NCBI RefSeq assembly: GCF_902170305.1
Contig: NZ_CABHWW010000026.1
Coordinates: 186,001 to 250,000, forward strand
DNA: 64,000 nucleotides
From: Yersinia alsatica
GTDB lineage: Bacteria > Pseudomonadota > Gammaproteobacteria > Enterobacterales > Enterobacteriaceae
Direction of reading: 5' to 3'
The translations under genes and the position numbers were made by a program. The first letter of the stretch is position 1; every line of letters starts with the position of its first letter. This document shows, in pieces, positions 46,693 through 55,166 of this stretch. The notes under the pieces were generated by a model that was given only the letters and a program-made list of their open reading frames with translations, did no database searches and was not told where the DNA came from.

Positions 46693-47018
46693 AGCGACGG
46701 ATTATCAGCATTGGGTTGCTGTTGTTCTTGCTCCTTGGCCTTACAGCAAATACTTATCGGCTTAGCGCTAAGCAAAAACAAGAACATACACAGTTACAGG
46801 CGGAACAACTGGTGAATCAGACGTTGGGTAACATCATTGATGCCTATCAGTTAAACGACGCCGCCAATCGAGCGGCCGCCGCCCGACAGTTAGAAAACGA
46901 AAGGGCGTTACGACATGAAACCGAGGATCGTCTCAAGCGTTTTGCGGCTGCGTCGGCAACTGACAACTGTGCTGTTAGCCGCATGCCTGAGTCTGGTATT
47001 AGCATCCTGCGCGAATAA
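46689..47018 (+). CDS. Rz-like inner-membrane spanin subunit
   Basis: 109 residues overlapping the endolysin stop by four bases (ATGA). An N-terminal membrane anchor (RRIISIGLLLFLLLGLTAN) is followed by a Gln/Glu/Ala-rich helix typical of the periplasmic coiled-coil of i-spanins. It pairs with the Rz1 lipoprotein encoded in another frame within its 3' end, and together they fuse inner and outer membranes in the last step of lysis. A complete holin-endolysin-spanin cassette indicates that particles are released by lysis. Confidence 0.85.
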   Translation: MKRRIISIGLLLFLLLGLTANTYRLSAKQKQEHTQLQAEQLVNQTLGNIIDAYQLNDAANRAAAARQLENERALRHETEDRLKRFAAASATDNCAVSRMPESGISILRE

Positions 47019-47214
47019 ACCGCGCACTCTTTTAGTCAATCCCCCGCTGTTATTGCCGCCAGAGCCAGCGATGACTGCATGTGAAATCCCTGAGTTTACC
47101 GGATCGACATGGGGTGATAGCGCCTTATATGCCCTGACCCTCAAGCGGGAATTGCTCATCTGCAAGGGGCGGTTAGATGAGGTTATAAATTGGCGTAACT
47201 CCCTGCGCCCCTGA
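46915..47214 (+). CDS. Rz1-like outer-membrane spanin lipoprotein
   Basis: A 99-residue lipoprotein with lipobox LASC at about residues 29-32, after a basic start and a hydrophobic core (RRQLTTVLLAACLSLV). Pro-rich segments follow (NPPLLLPPEPAM), typical of o-spanins. About 104 bases of it overlap the Rz gene in a different frame, the usual nested arrangement. It ends 133 bases before the first tail gene. Confidence 0.88.
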   Translation: MKPRIVSSVLRLRRQLTTVLLAACLSLVLASCANKPRTLLVNPPLLLPPEPAMTACEIPEFTGSTWGDSALYALTLKRELLICKGRLDEVINWRNSLRP

Positions 47215-47300
47215 GAAATTCCCGCTGTTCGGTGACTCGCCCTTAGTGGCCGCTCGAGCTTTATCCCCTAATGGGGCAACTATCTATCAGGAGAATAATC

Positions 47301-47351
47301 ATGGCATGTATTGATGTCGGAATTCGCATTTTCTATCGGGTGAAATCATGA
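47301..47351 (+). other. Candidate 16-residue ORF coupled to the first tail gene
   Basis: ATG at 47301 with a strong site (CAGGAGAATAATC); it codes MACIDVGIRIFYRVKS and stops at TGA overlapping the ATG of the next gene (ATGA at 47348-47351). It may serve to couple translation of the tail operon, or be the relic of a longer phage gene. Confidence 0.4.
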
Positions 47352-47878
47352 ATGCAGCTCAAATCAGGCAACTGGCAGCCGCAGCGCTAGTAGGAAAAAC
47401 CGATGCTGAAGATCGGATCTATTCAACCGACGCCTGGCCGCTAACGACTTATCCGGCCATTTTGTTGCAAACACCGCTGGAAGTTAAAGAGTCCATTGGC
47501 CGTAATGCGCCGCAGTTTAAGACCATGACCACTTTGCGAATCAGTGGGCATATCCAACTGAGTGAGACGGAAAATCGGGTCACTGCAGCAGCAACTGCAC
47601 TTGAGCGTTTGTGTGAGCAAATTCAACGCGCGGTGATTAACAGCTATGAGTTGACCCGGCAGATTCAGCAATTTGCCAAAGTGCGCACCACCCTGGGTAT
47701 CGACACCAGCAGTGAGCAGCACTTTGCTGAAGTCAAAGTAGAGTTGGATCTTGAGTATTACCAAGGGCCGGAAGATTTCTTCCCGCTGGAAACCACGCCA
47801 TTGGCGGGCATCGACGTCACTATTGCTATGCCCGATGGCACCACCGACCCGCTGATCGCCATCACCTTCCCGGAGTAA
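47348..47878 (+). CDS. Mu gp37-like protein, probable tail terminator
   Basis: 176 residues. Its position, first in a gene order that otherwise copies the Mu tail module, and its size fit Mu gp37 (DUF1834-type), thought to cap the tail and stop its growth. The sequence has a mixed alpha/beta pattern with VKVELDLEYYQGPEDFFP near the C-terminus. I do not see catalytic motifs. In a tailocin the cap matters because no capsid is ever attached. Confidence 0.7.
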   Translation: MNAAQIRQLAAAALVGKTDAEDRIYSTDAWPLTTYPAILLQTPLEVKESIGRNAPQFKTMTTLRISGHIQLSETENRVTAAATALERLCEQIQRAVINSYELTRQIQQFAKVRTTLGIDTSSEQHFAEVKVELDLEYYQGPEDFFPLETTPLAGIDVTIAMPDGTTDPLIAITFPE

Positions 47879-47882
47879 CCCT

Positions 47883-48077
47883 ATGTTCGTCAAACCTATG
47901 ACTGGTCGCGCGGTACGTGACCCGGTCAAGGGCACCTTTTTGCCTGAATTGGGTACTGAGGTTCCTGATAACACATTTTGGCGCCGTCGAATTCAAGACG
48001 GCGATGTGATGCAGATAGCTGCTAAATCAGTGATATCTGCATTTGAAGTATCAACAACGGAGAGTACAAAACTATGA
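47883..48077 (+). CDS. Mu gp38-like small protein (DUF2635)
   Basis: 64 residues starting MFVKPMTGRAVRDPVKG, with the family block FLPELGTEVPDNTFWRRR. DUF2635 proteins sit between the gp37-like gene and the sheath gene in Mu-type tails. The function is not known. The last four bases overlap the sheath gene start. Confidence 0.85.
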   Translation: MFVKPMTGRAVRDPVKGTFLPELGTEVPDNTFWRRRIQDGDVMQIAAKSVISAFEVSTTESTKL

Positions 48078-49582
48078 CCATTCCTTTCACTAATATCCCA
48101 AGCAATTTGCGCACGCCGCTGTTCTTTGCGGAATTTGATAATTCTCAGGCTAATACGGCGAGTACTACTCAGCGGACTTTGATTATCGGGCAAACTTTGC
48201 CAGAAAGTAGTTTGCCAGCCAATGTGCCATTACTGGTTTCATCAACGGCGACAGTGGCCGGTTTAGCCGGGGCCGGTTCGATGCTACATGGGCAAATGGC
48301 GGCTTATTTGGCGAACGACACTGCCGGTGAAATTTATCTTCTTCCGCTGAGTGACACTGATGCCATGGTGGCTGCTACGGGCAAAATCACTGTCACCACG
48401 CCAGCCTCGGCAACTGGGGTCATTTCACTGTATATCGGCGGTATTCGGGTACAAACCACGGTGGTTGCAACCGATGATGCCAATGCTGTAGCCACTGCAC
48501 TGGCTGCGGCCATTGAGAGCAAACCCGAATTGCCCGTGACGGTTGTTCATGCCGAAGGTGTGGCGGCGGAAGATGGTGTCATCGTCTTGACGGCGAAAAA
48601 TAAAGGCGCGCACGGTAATAATATTGACTTGCGTTTGAACTACTTAGGCAGTGCGGGTGGGGAAGTGACCCCAGACAGTCTGGTCCTGACGATGACCCCG
48701 ATGGCTGGTGGCGCCGGTGTGCCTGAACTGGCTGATGGCCTGGCGAATTTGCAGGATCGCACCTTCGATTTCATCATTAACCCTTATACCGATACGGCGT
48801 CATTGGATGCTATCAAAGCTTTTCTCTCCGATAGCACCGGGCGTTGGAGCTACAGCCAGCAGTTGTATGGGCACAGTTTCGCCGCGCAATCGGGCACTTA
48901 TGGTCAACTGACCGCTGCCGGAGAGCTACGTAATGATCAACATGCTTCATTGCTGGGCATTCATAACTCACCGACTCCGGCCTACATCTGGTCGGCAGCT
49001 TATGTGGGGGCAATTGCTCAGAGCCTGCGCAATGATCCCGGTCGCCCATTGCAAACACTGGCGGTCAGTGGGGTGCTGGCACCGCCATTATCTAGCCGTT
49101 TCACTCTGACGGAGCGCAATAACCTGCTGCACAGTGGTATTTCCACCGTGACAGTGGCGGATGACGGTAGGGTCCAAGTGGAGAATATCATCACTACCTA
49201 TCAGACCAATAAATACGGTGCTGAAGATGATAGTTACCTGCAAATCGAAACCTTGTTCTTGCTGATGTTTGTCACCCGCTACCTGCGTACGCAAGTGACC
49301 TCTAAATTTGCTCGTATGAAGTTAGCCGCAGATGGCACCCGTTTTGCCGCCGGTTCGGCGATTATCACCCCCAATGTTATTCGTGCTGAGCTCATTGCCC
49401 AGTATCAGACATTGGAATTTAACGGCTATGTGCAGGACGCCAAAGGTTTCGCCCGTGGGCTGATTGTTGAGAAAAACACCAGTAACCCAAATCGCGTCGA
49501 TGTGTTGTGGACCGGTGTGCTGATTAATCAGCTACGTATCTTCGCGGTACTCAATCAATTCCGTCTGCAAGCGGCGGTTTAA
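48074..49582 (+). CDS. Contractile tail sheath protein (Mu gp39 / SfV type)
   Basis: 502 residues. The start MTIPFTNIPSNLRTPLFFAE is the recognisable N-terminus of Mu/SfV-type sheaths, and the C-terminal region (RVDVLWTGVLINQLRIFAVL) contains the conserved strand that handshakes between subunits. The presence of a sheath gene shows the particle is contractile (R-type rather than F-type). The frame is intact and full length, so the particle should be functional. Confidence 0.95.
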   Translation: MTIPFTNIPSNLRTPLFFAEFDNSQANTASTTQRTLIIGQTLPESSLPANVPLLVSSTATVAGLAGAGSMLHGQMAAYLANDTAGEIYLLPLSDTDAMVAATGKITVTTPASATGVISLYIGGIRVQTTVVATDDANAVATALAAAIESKPELPVTVVHAEGVAAEDGVIVLTAKNKGAHGNNIDLRLNYLGSAGGEVTPDSLVLTMTPMAGGAGVPELADGLANLQDRTFDFIINPYTDTASLDAIKAFLSDSTGRWSYSQQLYGHSFAAQSGTYGQLTAAGELRNDQHASLLGIHNSPTPAYIWSAAYVGAIAQSLRNDPGRPLQTLAVSGVLAPPLSSRFTLTERNNLLHSGISTVTVADDGRVQVENIITTYQTNKYGAEDDSYLQIETLFLLMFVTRYLRTQVTSKFARMKLAADGTRFAAGSAIITPNVIRAELIAQYQTLEFNGYVQDAKGFARGLIVEKNTSNPNRVDVLWTGVLINQLRIFAVLNQFRLQAAV

Positions 49583-49630
49583 CTGCCATCTGCTAATTCT
49601 CAACTCGTTAAAAATAAAAGGAAATAAATT

Positions 49631-49999
49631 ATGAGCGATTCTTCAAACCGCCTGGCGGGTACCGCTTATGTCACTGTTGATGGCATTACTATCATGGTCG
49701 CCGGTCAGTTCAAATACAGCCCGTCAAAAGTTAAACGTGAAACCGTGATGGGGATGGACGGCATTCACGGCTATAAAGAAACCGTGGTTGCACCGTCAAT
49801 TTCTTGCACCATCCGCGATAGTGGCGGTGTTTCCATCAGTGACTTCAATGACCAAACCAATGTCAATATCGTGTGTGAATTGGCTAATGGCAAAACCATT
49901 ATCGGTAGCGGCATGTGGTCAGTGAGTACTTTGGTGGTGGACAGCACCGAAGGTACGGTTGATGTCAGTTGGGAAGGCGGTTCGGTGACGGAGAACTGA
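49631..49999 (+). CDS. Tail tube protein (Mu gp40 type)
   Basis: 122 residues; an all-beta pattern with AGTAYVTVDGITIMVAGQFKY at its start and VDVSWEGGS near the end fits the Mu gpM tube subunit family. Hexameric rings of it stack inside the sheath. It has a purine-rich site (AAAAGGAAATAAATT before the ATG) and is probably made in large amounts. Confidence 0.88.
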   Translation: MSDSSNRLAGTAYVTVDGITIMVAGQFKYSPSKVKRETVMGMDGIHGYKETVVAPSISCTIRDSGGVSISDFNDQTNVNIVCELANGKTIIGSGMWSVSTLVVDSTEGTVDVSWEGGSVTEN

Positions 50000-50000
50000 T

Positions 50001-50300
50001 ATGGCTGAATTGGAGCGCAGTAAAACCATTTCGCTGGTTAAACCCATTTCGCACGAGGCTACCAAGACCACTTATGAGGTGGTCGAACTCTACGAGCCCA
50101 CTCTATTGCAAGTGCAGCAATTTTACGATGAGCAAACCAAGACCGGTTCACTTAGCGGCATGGGATTGCTGATTGCATTAGTGTCTGGGGTACCGCGTGA
50201 GGCCATCAAAAAGATGGCTTTCACCGACTACAAAGCTTGCGAGGTCTACATGATGGGTTTTTTAGCCTACTCCCCAATGGGGGACGATGGCGCGAAATAA
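50001..50300 (+). CDS. Tail assembly chaperone, short form (Mu gp41-like)
   Basis: 99 residues beginning two bases after the tube gene. It corresponds to Mu gp41 and functionally to lambda gpG or P2 gpE: a chaperone that coats the tape measure before tube assembly. Near its end, at codon 86, the slippery heptamer T TTT TTA allows part of the ribosomes to shift to -1 and make a longer protein of about 142 residues. Confidence 0.85.
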   Translation: MAELERSKTISLVKPISHEATKTTYEVVELYEPTLLQVQQFYDEQTKTGSLSGMGLLIALVSGVPREAIKKMAFTDYKACEVYMMGFLAYSPMGDDGAK

Positions 50301-50428
50301 TCGCTGACGTCACTTACTACTATAGCTGGGGGCCGGGCGATGCCTGGTCCCTGACCTACAGTAAATTAATGTGGTGGTGCCAGCAGGCCGAGCGGATTAA
50401 TAAAATTAAGGCTGGCAAAAATGGCTAA
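50237..50428 (+). CDS. -1 frame extension of the tail assembly chaperone (GT/E'-like)
   Basis: This open frame overlaps the chaperone and shares the frameshift site. The fused product reads MMGFL, then SLLPNGGRWREIIADVTYYY, and ends AERINKIKAGKNG, about 142 residues in total. The Trp/Tyr-rich tail (YYSWGPGDAWSLTY, MWWCQQAERI) is the kind found in GpE'/T domains that hold tail tube subunits. The nominal ATG at 50237 is probably not used. The last eight bases overlap the tape-measure start. Confidence 0.8.
   Translation: MRGLHDGFFSLLPNGGRWREIIADVTYYYSWGPGDAWSLTYSKLMWWCQQAERINKIKAGKNG
50258..50284 (+). promoter_or_regulatory. Programmed -1 ribosomal frameshift signal
   Basis: The heptamer T TTT TTA (50258-50264) is in the correct phase, with GGT TTT TTA as zero-frame codons. 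A 6-base spacer is followed by a hairpin TCCCC-AATG-GGGGA (50271-50284). This is the classic X XXY YYZ layout. Confidence 0.8.
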
Positions 50429-51998
50429 TAAATTTGATTTTGAATTAACCACTAATGCTCAGATAACTGAGTCAGTTAAGCGTATGAATAAGGCAGTAAA
50501 AGAATTAGTGCCTCAATTTTATGAACTACGTAAAAGTGTTGTGGCGGTTGATCAGGTAATTCCTCTCCCAATTAAGAGGATAGAAAAACGTCTTGAAAAA
50601 TATAATAAGAGTTTTAAAGGTAATACTGTTGGCGCAGCTTTAGAAAGCCAGGAGGATAAAACTTCAGATAGAGCGAAAAATATTTATAAATTAACCAGAC
50701 GAGCTAATCTTATTTATACAGCTGGCGCTGAGGTTGCCAGCGGGCTAAATAGAGCGGCTGAGCAGGCTCATACAGTAAATACGGCAGCTCTAAATGTCAG
50801 TGCGCCTATTAACCAATTTAGCCAGATTAGTGGTGCTATGCGCATTCGCGGTGCTGAGCAAAATGCTTCAATCAAATCGACTGAGCAGCTCTATAGTCAG
50901 TTGAATGATATGCTTTGGGGGCGTAATGAGAAGGGATTAGCTCAGCTACGTAACTTCGGTTTTGAAATTATCAGTAATAAAAATGGTACAGCGGATGTTC
51001 CTGCAACTATGGCTAACATTGCCAATGATTTTTCGCAAATGGATCCCAAAGCACAAAGCACGTTGATTAGTTCTCTTGGCTTGGACAGTAATGCTATTGA
51101 GTTATTACGAGAGGGTGTACGGCTAAGGGACTTACTGGCTAAATCGACTAGATTTGGGTTAATGATTGACCCTGAACTCAATACGCAGTTAACAGAACTA
51201 GACCGCAAGACTAATGAGTTAAGTGCGGCTTGGGATGGGTTGAAAGATAAAGTATCCAATAAATTATATGGCGCTCTAGTTTCCGATGGCTCTATAGCTG
51301 ATGGTATAGGAGGAGTAACTGATCTGATGACGTATGGTCTAGATAGCTTCGCCATTACGCGAACCCTTGGGGTAATCAGTGGCGAAGAATCCGATAAAAT
51401 GCGCTCGGCATATAATGATTCGGATTTTTATCAACAGCTAAATCGATATGAAAAAGAAATGCTTAAGCTTGGTTTTATGACTGATGGTTTTCGCAAAAAG
51501 TACCAAGATTACTCTGAGTTCAAAAATGCTGAACCATTAGTATATAAAGAAGCTATGGCGGGTGCTATTCCAGGACTTACATTACCTCAGCCTGAACCGA
51601 ATCCATTGACGGATATATTTAATCTGGGAAACAAATCTTATTCTGATAAGAATACATTTGATCTGGAAGCTGATGATACGTGGAGTGATAATCAACCAAC
51701 GGATTATTATATTTGGCCACTGTTGTCATCATTACCTCCTATTTCATCTGAGCAGGCTGTAGCCAGCAATCTAATGAATACATTTCCTGCAACAGCTTCT
51801 ACATCTATATCGCCTATTTATCCAGAGTCGGCGGGAGGCTTTAATTCTGGTGATATTGCCGATGTTATTGCGACTGCAATGCAGAATAACCGAGTGCAGA
51901 TCGAACTGACATTAATCGACAGCCGGAGTGGGGAAACTTCAATGCTATTGGCGCAGGGGGGCGGGCGGATTAGCTATGCGATGGCCATGCCAATGTAA
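50421..51998 (+). CDS. Tail tape-measure protein, short and AT-rich
   Basis: 525 residues placed where Mu gp42 lies. It is helix-rich at the N-terminus (NKAVKELVPQFYELRKSVVA) and has a conserved C-terminal block (RVQIELTLIDSRSGETSM). It lacks the hydrophobic transmembrane-like segments many tape measures have in the middle. By the usual rule of about 0.15 nm per residue it would set a tail of roughly 80 nm. The gene is clearly richer in A and T than its neighbours, so it may have been exchanged. Confidence 0.8.
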   Translation: MANKFDFELTTNAQITESVKRMNKAVKELVPQFYELRKSVVAVDQVIPLPIKRIEKRLEKYNKSFKGNTVGAALESQEDKTSDRAKNIYKLTRRANLIYTAGAEVASGLNRAAEQAHTVNTAALNVSAPINQFSQISGAMRIRGAEQNASIKSTEQLYSQLNDMLWGRNEKGLAQLRNFGFEIISNKNGTADVPATMANIANDFSQMDPKAQSTLISSLGLDSNAIELLREGVRLRDLLAKSTRFGLMIDPELNTQLTELDRKTNELSAAWDGLKDKVSNKLYGALVSDGSIADGIGGVTDLMTYGLDSFAITRTLGVISGEESDKMRSAYNDSDFYQQLNRYEKEMLKLGFMTDGFRKKYQDYSEFKNAEPLVYKEAMAGAIPGLTLPQPEPNPLTDIFNLGNKSYSDKNTFDLEADDTWSDNQPTDYYIWPLLSSLPPISSEQAVASNLMNTFPATASTSISPIYPESAGGFNSGDIADVIATAMQNNRVQIELTLIDSRSGETSMLLAQGGGRISYAMAMPM

Positions 51999-52031
51999 TG
52001 GCGTGAGTCATATTACTTCGTTTTTGCAATA

Positions 52032-52051
52032 ACCCGCTGCGGCGGGTTTTT
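52032..52051 (+). terminator. Small terminator-like hairpin inside the tail operon
   Basis: ACCCGC / GCGGGT with a 4-base loop and TTTT, between the tape-measure gene and the next tail gene. It could reduce expression of baseplate genes relative to sheath and tube unless Q-modified polymerase reads through. Confidence 0.7.
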
Positions 52052-52088
52052 AACTTTCTATCGTAAGGATCCTCAACAGGAGAACGCC

Positions 52089-53489
52089 ATGTCACTCATC
52101 GGCAATACCTTATCAGCGCTATTAGGCGGCGGTGACACCCGTTGGCAATGGTCGGAACATTTACATCAAGCTTCATTTCGCGGTGTTCCTTTTGTCATTG
52201 AAAAAAGCACCGGCACCTTTGGTCGCCGTCAGGCAGTACACAGTTATCCTTATCGTGATACCAGCTATATCGAGGATCTGGGGCGCAGTGCCAGAAGCAT
52301 GACTTTGGGCGGTTTTCTGGTGCAGAACAGTCAGATTTATACCGCACCAGATGTAATGACCCAGCGTGACTCATTGATTGCCGCCTGTGAAATGCCGGGA
52401 CCAGGGACATTAGTGCACCCGACGCTTGGCGAAATGACCGTCAGTGTGAGTGAGTTGAAGATTGATGAAAATACCGCTGGCGGGCGGATATTCTCATTCA
52501 GCTTAACAGTGCACGAATCTGGTTTACGCGCCTTTGCCATCACCGGCGCGACAGAAATGGGCGCATCAATCCAATCTTCCTGGCTGGGGTTGAGTGCTAA
52601 AGCCGTCGCGGGTTTTATCGCTACAGTGAAAGGAGAAATGCGCTCTGCAACTCAGGCGATAAAAACACTGAAAAGTACGGCGGCGTTTTGGGGGCGAATG
52701 GTCACCAATACCGCCAATGAAGCCAGTAATTTGGGAAATGCTCTGCGCTCAACTTTTGGTCGCAAACGCTATGGCCGCTACAACCACGGCACAGTAGGCG
52801 GCAGCAGTTCGGGGGCCACCGCAGCCGTCGTGCTGGAAAGTGATACTACGGATTTGGCACTTTTGGTGTCGCAGCGGCTGGCATTAACGGTTGAGGGGCG
52901 GGCGGCTGTCGATACGGCAGTAAATGAACTGCTTGATGCAAACAGCATTGATGCTCATGCCGACAAGATGTTGGCGCTGGTCAATACACTGCAAAGCAGC
53001 GGCGTCAGTATCGTAGATGTCATGCGCATGATGGAAAATCTGTCGATATCTCAAGACGATATGTTTCGTGCCAATAATAGCGATGCTGCGGTTGCTGACG
53101 CCAGCCAGCACTTAATGACGACATTGTGCGCGGGCGCGATGGTCTATGCCGCGTCGCAATATCAGCCGGAAAGTTATGACGATGCTGTCGATATTTTGGC
53201 GCGAGTGTGTGAGGTCATCGACAGGAAAGCGCTGGCTGCCGCTGACAATGGAAATGATGAAACCTATGGCGCATTAATGCTGATGCGAGAGTCTATCGTC
53301 CTGAAATTACAGCAAGCTGGCGCTAATTTATCGCGTGTCGCAGAGGTGAATTTTAGCCGCTCACAGCCCGCCTTGATGTTGGCAAATCGTCTGTATCAGG
53401 ATGCTTCTCGCACTGATGCATTGGTGAAAATGGCCGACCCGATTCATCCGGCATTTATGCCTATCCGTTTTAAGGCATTGAACTTATGA
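52089..53489 (+). CDS. Mu gp43-like tail/DNA circularisation protein (DNA_circ_N)
   Basis: 466 residues. The N-terminal 140 residues carry the DNA_circ_N-type pattern: WQWSEHLHQASFRGVPFVIE, then GRRQAVHSYPYRDTSYIEDL. In Mu this is gp43 (N), a tail protein and probable tape-associated baseplate component, whose family name comes from a once-proposed DNA circularisation role. The rest is a helical region. It overlaps the following hub gene by four bases. Confidence 0.85.
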   Translation: MSLIGNTLSALLGGGDTRWQWSEHLHQASFRGVPFVIEKSTGTFGRRQAVHSYPYRDTSYIEDLGRSARSMTLGGFLVQNSQIYTAPDVMTQRDSLIAACEMPGPGTLVHPTLGEMTVSVSELKIDENTAGGRIFSFSLTVHESGLRAFAITGATEMGASIQSSWLGLSAKAVAGFIATVKGEMRSATQAIKTLKSTAAFWGRMVTNTANEASNLGNALRSTFGRKRYGRYNHGTVGGSSSGATAAVVLESDTTDLALLVSQRLALTVEGRAAVDTAVNELLDANSIDAHADKMLALVNTLQSSGVSIVDVMRMMENLSISQDDMFRANNSDAAVADASQHLMTTLCAGAMVYAASQYQPESYDDAVDILARVCEVIDRKALAAADNGNDETYGALMLMRESIVLKLQQAGANLSRVAEVNFSRSQPALMLANRLYQDASRTDALVKMADPIHPAFMPIRFKALNL

Positions 53490-54556
53490 ATGATGAACGG
53501 ATAAACGATGATTTAACACTCGAAGTCGGCGGCCGGGCAATCACTGGCTGGAGCAAAATTCAGGTTACCAGAGGCATTGAAAAATTACCCAGCAGCTTTG
53601 AGCTGTCATTAATGGACCGCTACCCCGGTAGCGAAGGGCAGCAATGGATAAATCCTGGCGATCCCTGCGTAGTTAAGCTGGGCAACGATGCCGTTCTGAC
53701 CGGCTATATCGACAGTTGGGATAGCACCATTACGGCTACCAGCCGTGAGGTGACAGCCAAAGGGCGCAGCAAATGCCAGGATTTAGTGGATTGCTCCGCT
53801 GAATGGCCCAACAGCGTGATCAGCCAGTCTACGGTATTACAAATTGCACAAAAACTGGCCGAACCTTACGGCATTAAGGTGATATCAGACATTAACGACA
53901 TGGTGGTGGTGCCGAAATTCACCCTTAACTGGGGGGAAACCGCACAGGCAGTCATTGAGCACGTAACCCGCTGGGCAGCATTGCTTTATTACGACCAACC
54001 CGATGGCAATTTATACCTGACACGGGTTGGTACGCGTCAAGCAGCCAGCGGCGTGGAGCAGGGGGTTAATATCTTGAGTGCCAACCTGCATACGGATATC
54101 AATCAGCGTTTTATTGACTACACCGGTGTCGCCCTTTCCAGCAATGCGGTCGCCCGCCGTTCTGCTTCCGGCGGCAATAATACCTCGGCTCTGGTGAGAA
54201 CTCAGGATACTCAACTGGCTGAACAGTTTCCGGCTCGCCACCGCAACAAGATAGTTATCGTCGAAAGCACGATGAATTCACCTAACTTGGTGAGGAACAG
54301 CCTTGATTGGAGCATAAATCGTAATAACGGTCGTTCCAAAGCTCTCAAGGTGCAAGTTGATAACTGGCGTGATCGGGAGCAGCAACTCTGGCAAACCAAC
54401 TCACTGATTCCTATCACTATCCCGTCCTTGGGGCTGCAAGATGAACTGTGGCTGCTATCAGAGGTGGTTTATCAGAAAGATACCAGCGGAACCGTGGCGA
54501 CTATGACGCTGATGCCTCCTGAGGCCTTCGCAGTTCAGCTCTATAAAATCAAATGA
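53486..54556 (+). CDS. Baseplate hub protein, Mu gp44 (gpP) type
   Basis: 356 residues with the gp27/VgrG-like fold pattern: LEVGGRAITGWSKIQVTRGI at the start, SFELSLMDRYPG, and a GYIDSWDSTITATSREV strand. It forms the trimeric hub joining tube and spike. The order hub, spike, gp46, gp47, gp48 that follows is identical to Mu. The four-base overlap with the upstream gene shows translational coupling. Confidence 0.9.
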   Translation: MNDERINDDLTLEVGGRAITGWSKIQVTRGIEKLPSSFELSLMDRYPGSEGQQWINPGDPCVVKLGNDAVLTGYIDSWDSTITATSREVTAKGRSKCQDLVDCSAEWPNSVISQSTVLQIAQKLAEPYGIKVISDINDMVVVPKFTLNWGETAQAVIEHVTRWAALLYYDQPDGNLYLTRVGTRQAASGVEQGVNILSANLHTDINQRFIDYTGVALSSNAVARRSASGGNNTSALVRTQDTQLAEQFPARHRNKIVIVESTMNSPNLVRNSLDWSINRNNGRSKALKVQVDNWRDREQQLWQTNSLIPITIPSLGLQDELWLLSEVVYQKDTSGTVATMTLMPPEAFAVQLYKIK

Positions 54557-54569
54557 AACAGGGGGTTAT

Positions 54570-55166
54570 ATGCATGACGTTAGTGGGCAAATCTCGACCT
54601 TGTACCGGCAGATAAAAATGCTGTTGGGGATCGGGCGAGCAACGGCTTTCGATGACAGTGATGGGGTACAAACCGTGCAATATCAGACCTTACTGGAAGT
54701 TCACAGCGATACGCCACGGTTAGCCGAGTTTGGTTTTTCATCAGGATTACCGGCGGGCAGTGACGTGGTGATGGGGTTTCTGGGTGGGGATCGCTCCAGC
54801 GGCATGATCATTGCGTCTAACCATCCGTCTTACCGCCATAAAGAATTAAATCCAGGAGAAACAGTGATTTATTCCCAATGGGGGCAATTTATTAAATTGA
54901 CCGAAAGTGGAGTGATCATTGAGGCCAATAACCAGCCAGTGACGGTAAATGATGCCACCGAGGTGACCGTCAATGCATCGGTAAAAGTACGGTTAAACAC
55001 CCCGCTACTGGAGGTTAGTGGCGATATTGTGGATAACGCCGACAGTAATGCGACGACGCTGAAAACCTTACGTGACACCTACAACAGTCATAATCATCAA
55101 CTCAAAAATGTACAGTCGGGTAATGCAACACTCACCAGTGAAACACCCGCTAAGGTGGTGCGATGA
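54570..55166 (+). CDS. Baseplate spike protein, Mu gp45 (gpV) type
   Basis: 198 residues. It has the N-terminal OB-like region with VQYQTLLEVHSDTPRLAEFG, then the sequence VMGFLGGDRSSGMIIASNHP and a C-terminal repetitive beta region (VTVNASVKVRLNTPLLEVSG) that should form the triple-stranded spike. The C-terminal HNHQ motif could contribute to metal binding at the tip, as in Mu and P2 spikes that bind iron. It pierces the outer membrane when the sheath contracts. Confidence 0.9.
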   Translation: MHDVSGQISTLYRQIKMLLGIGRATAFDDSDGVQTVQYQTLLEVHSDTPRLAEFGFSSGLPAGSDVVMGFLGGDRSSGMIIASNHPSYRHKELNPGETVIYSQWGQFIKLTESGVIIEANNQPVTVNDATEVTVNASVKVRLNTPLLEVSGDIVDNADSNATTLKTLRDTYNSHNHQLKNVQSGNATLTSETPAKVVR

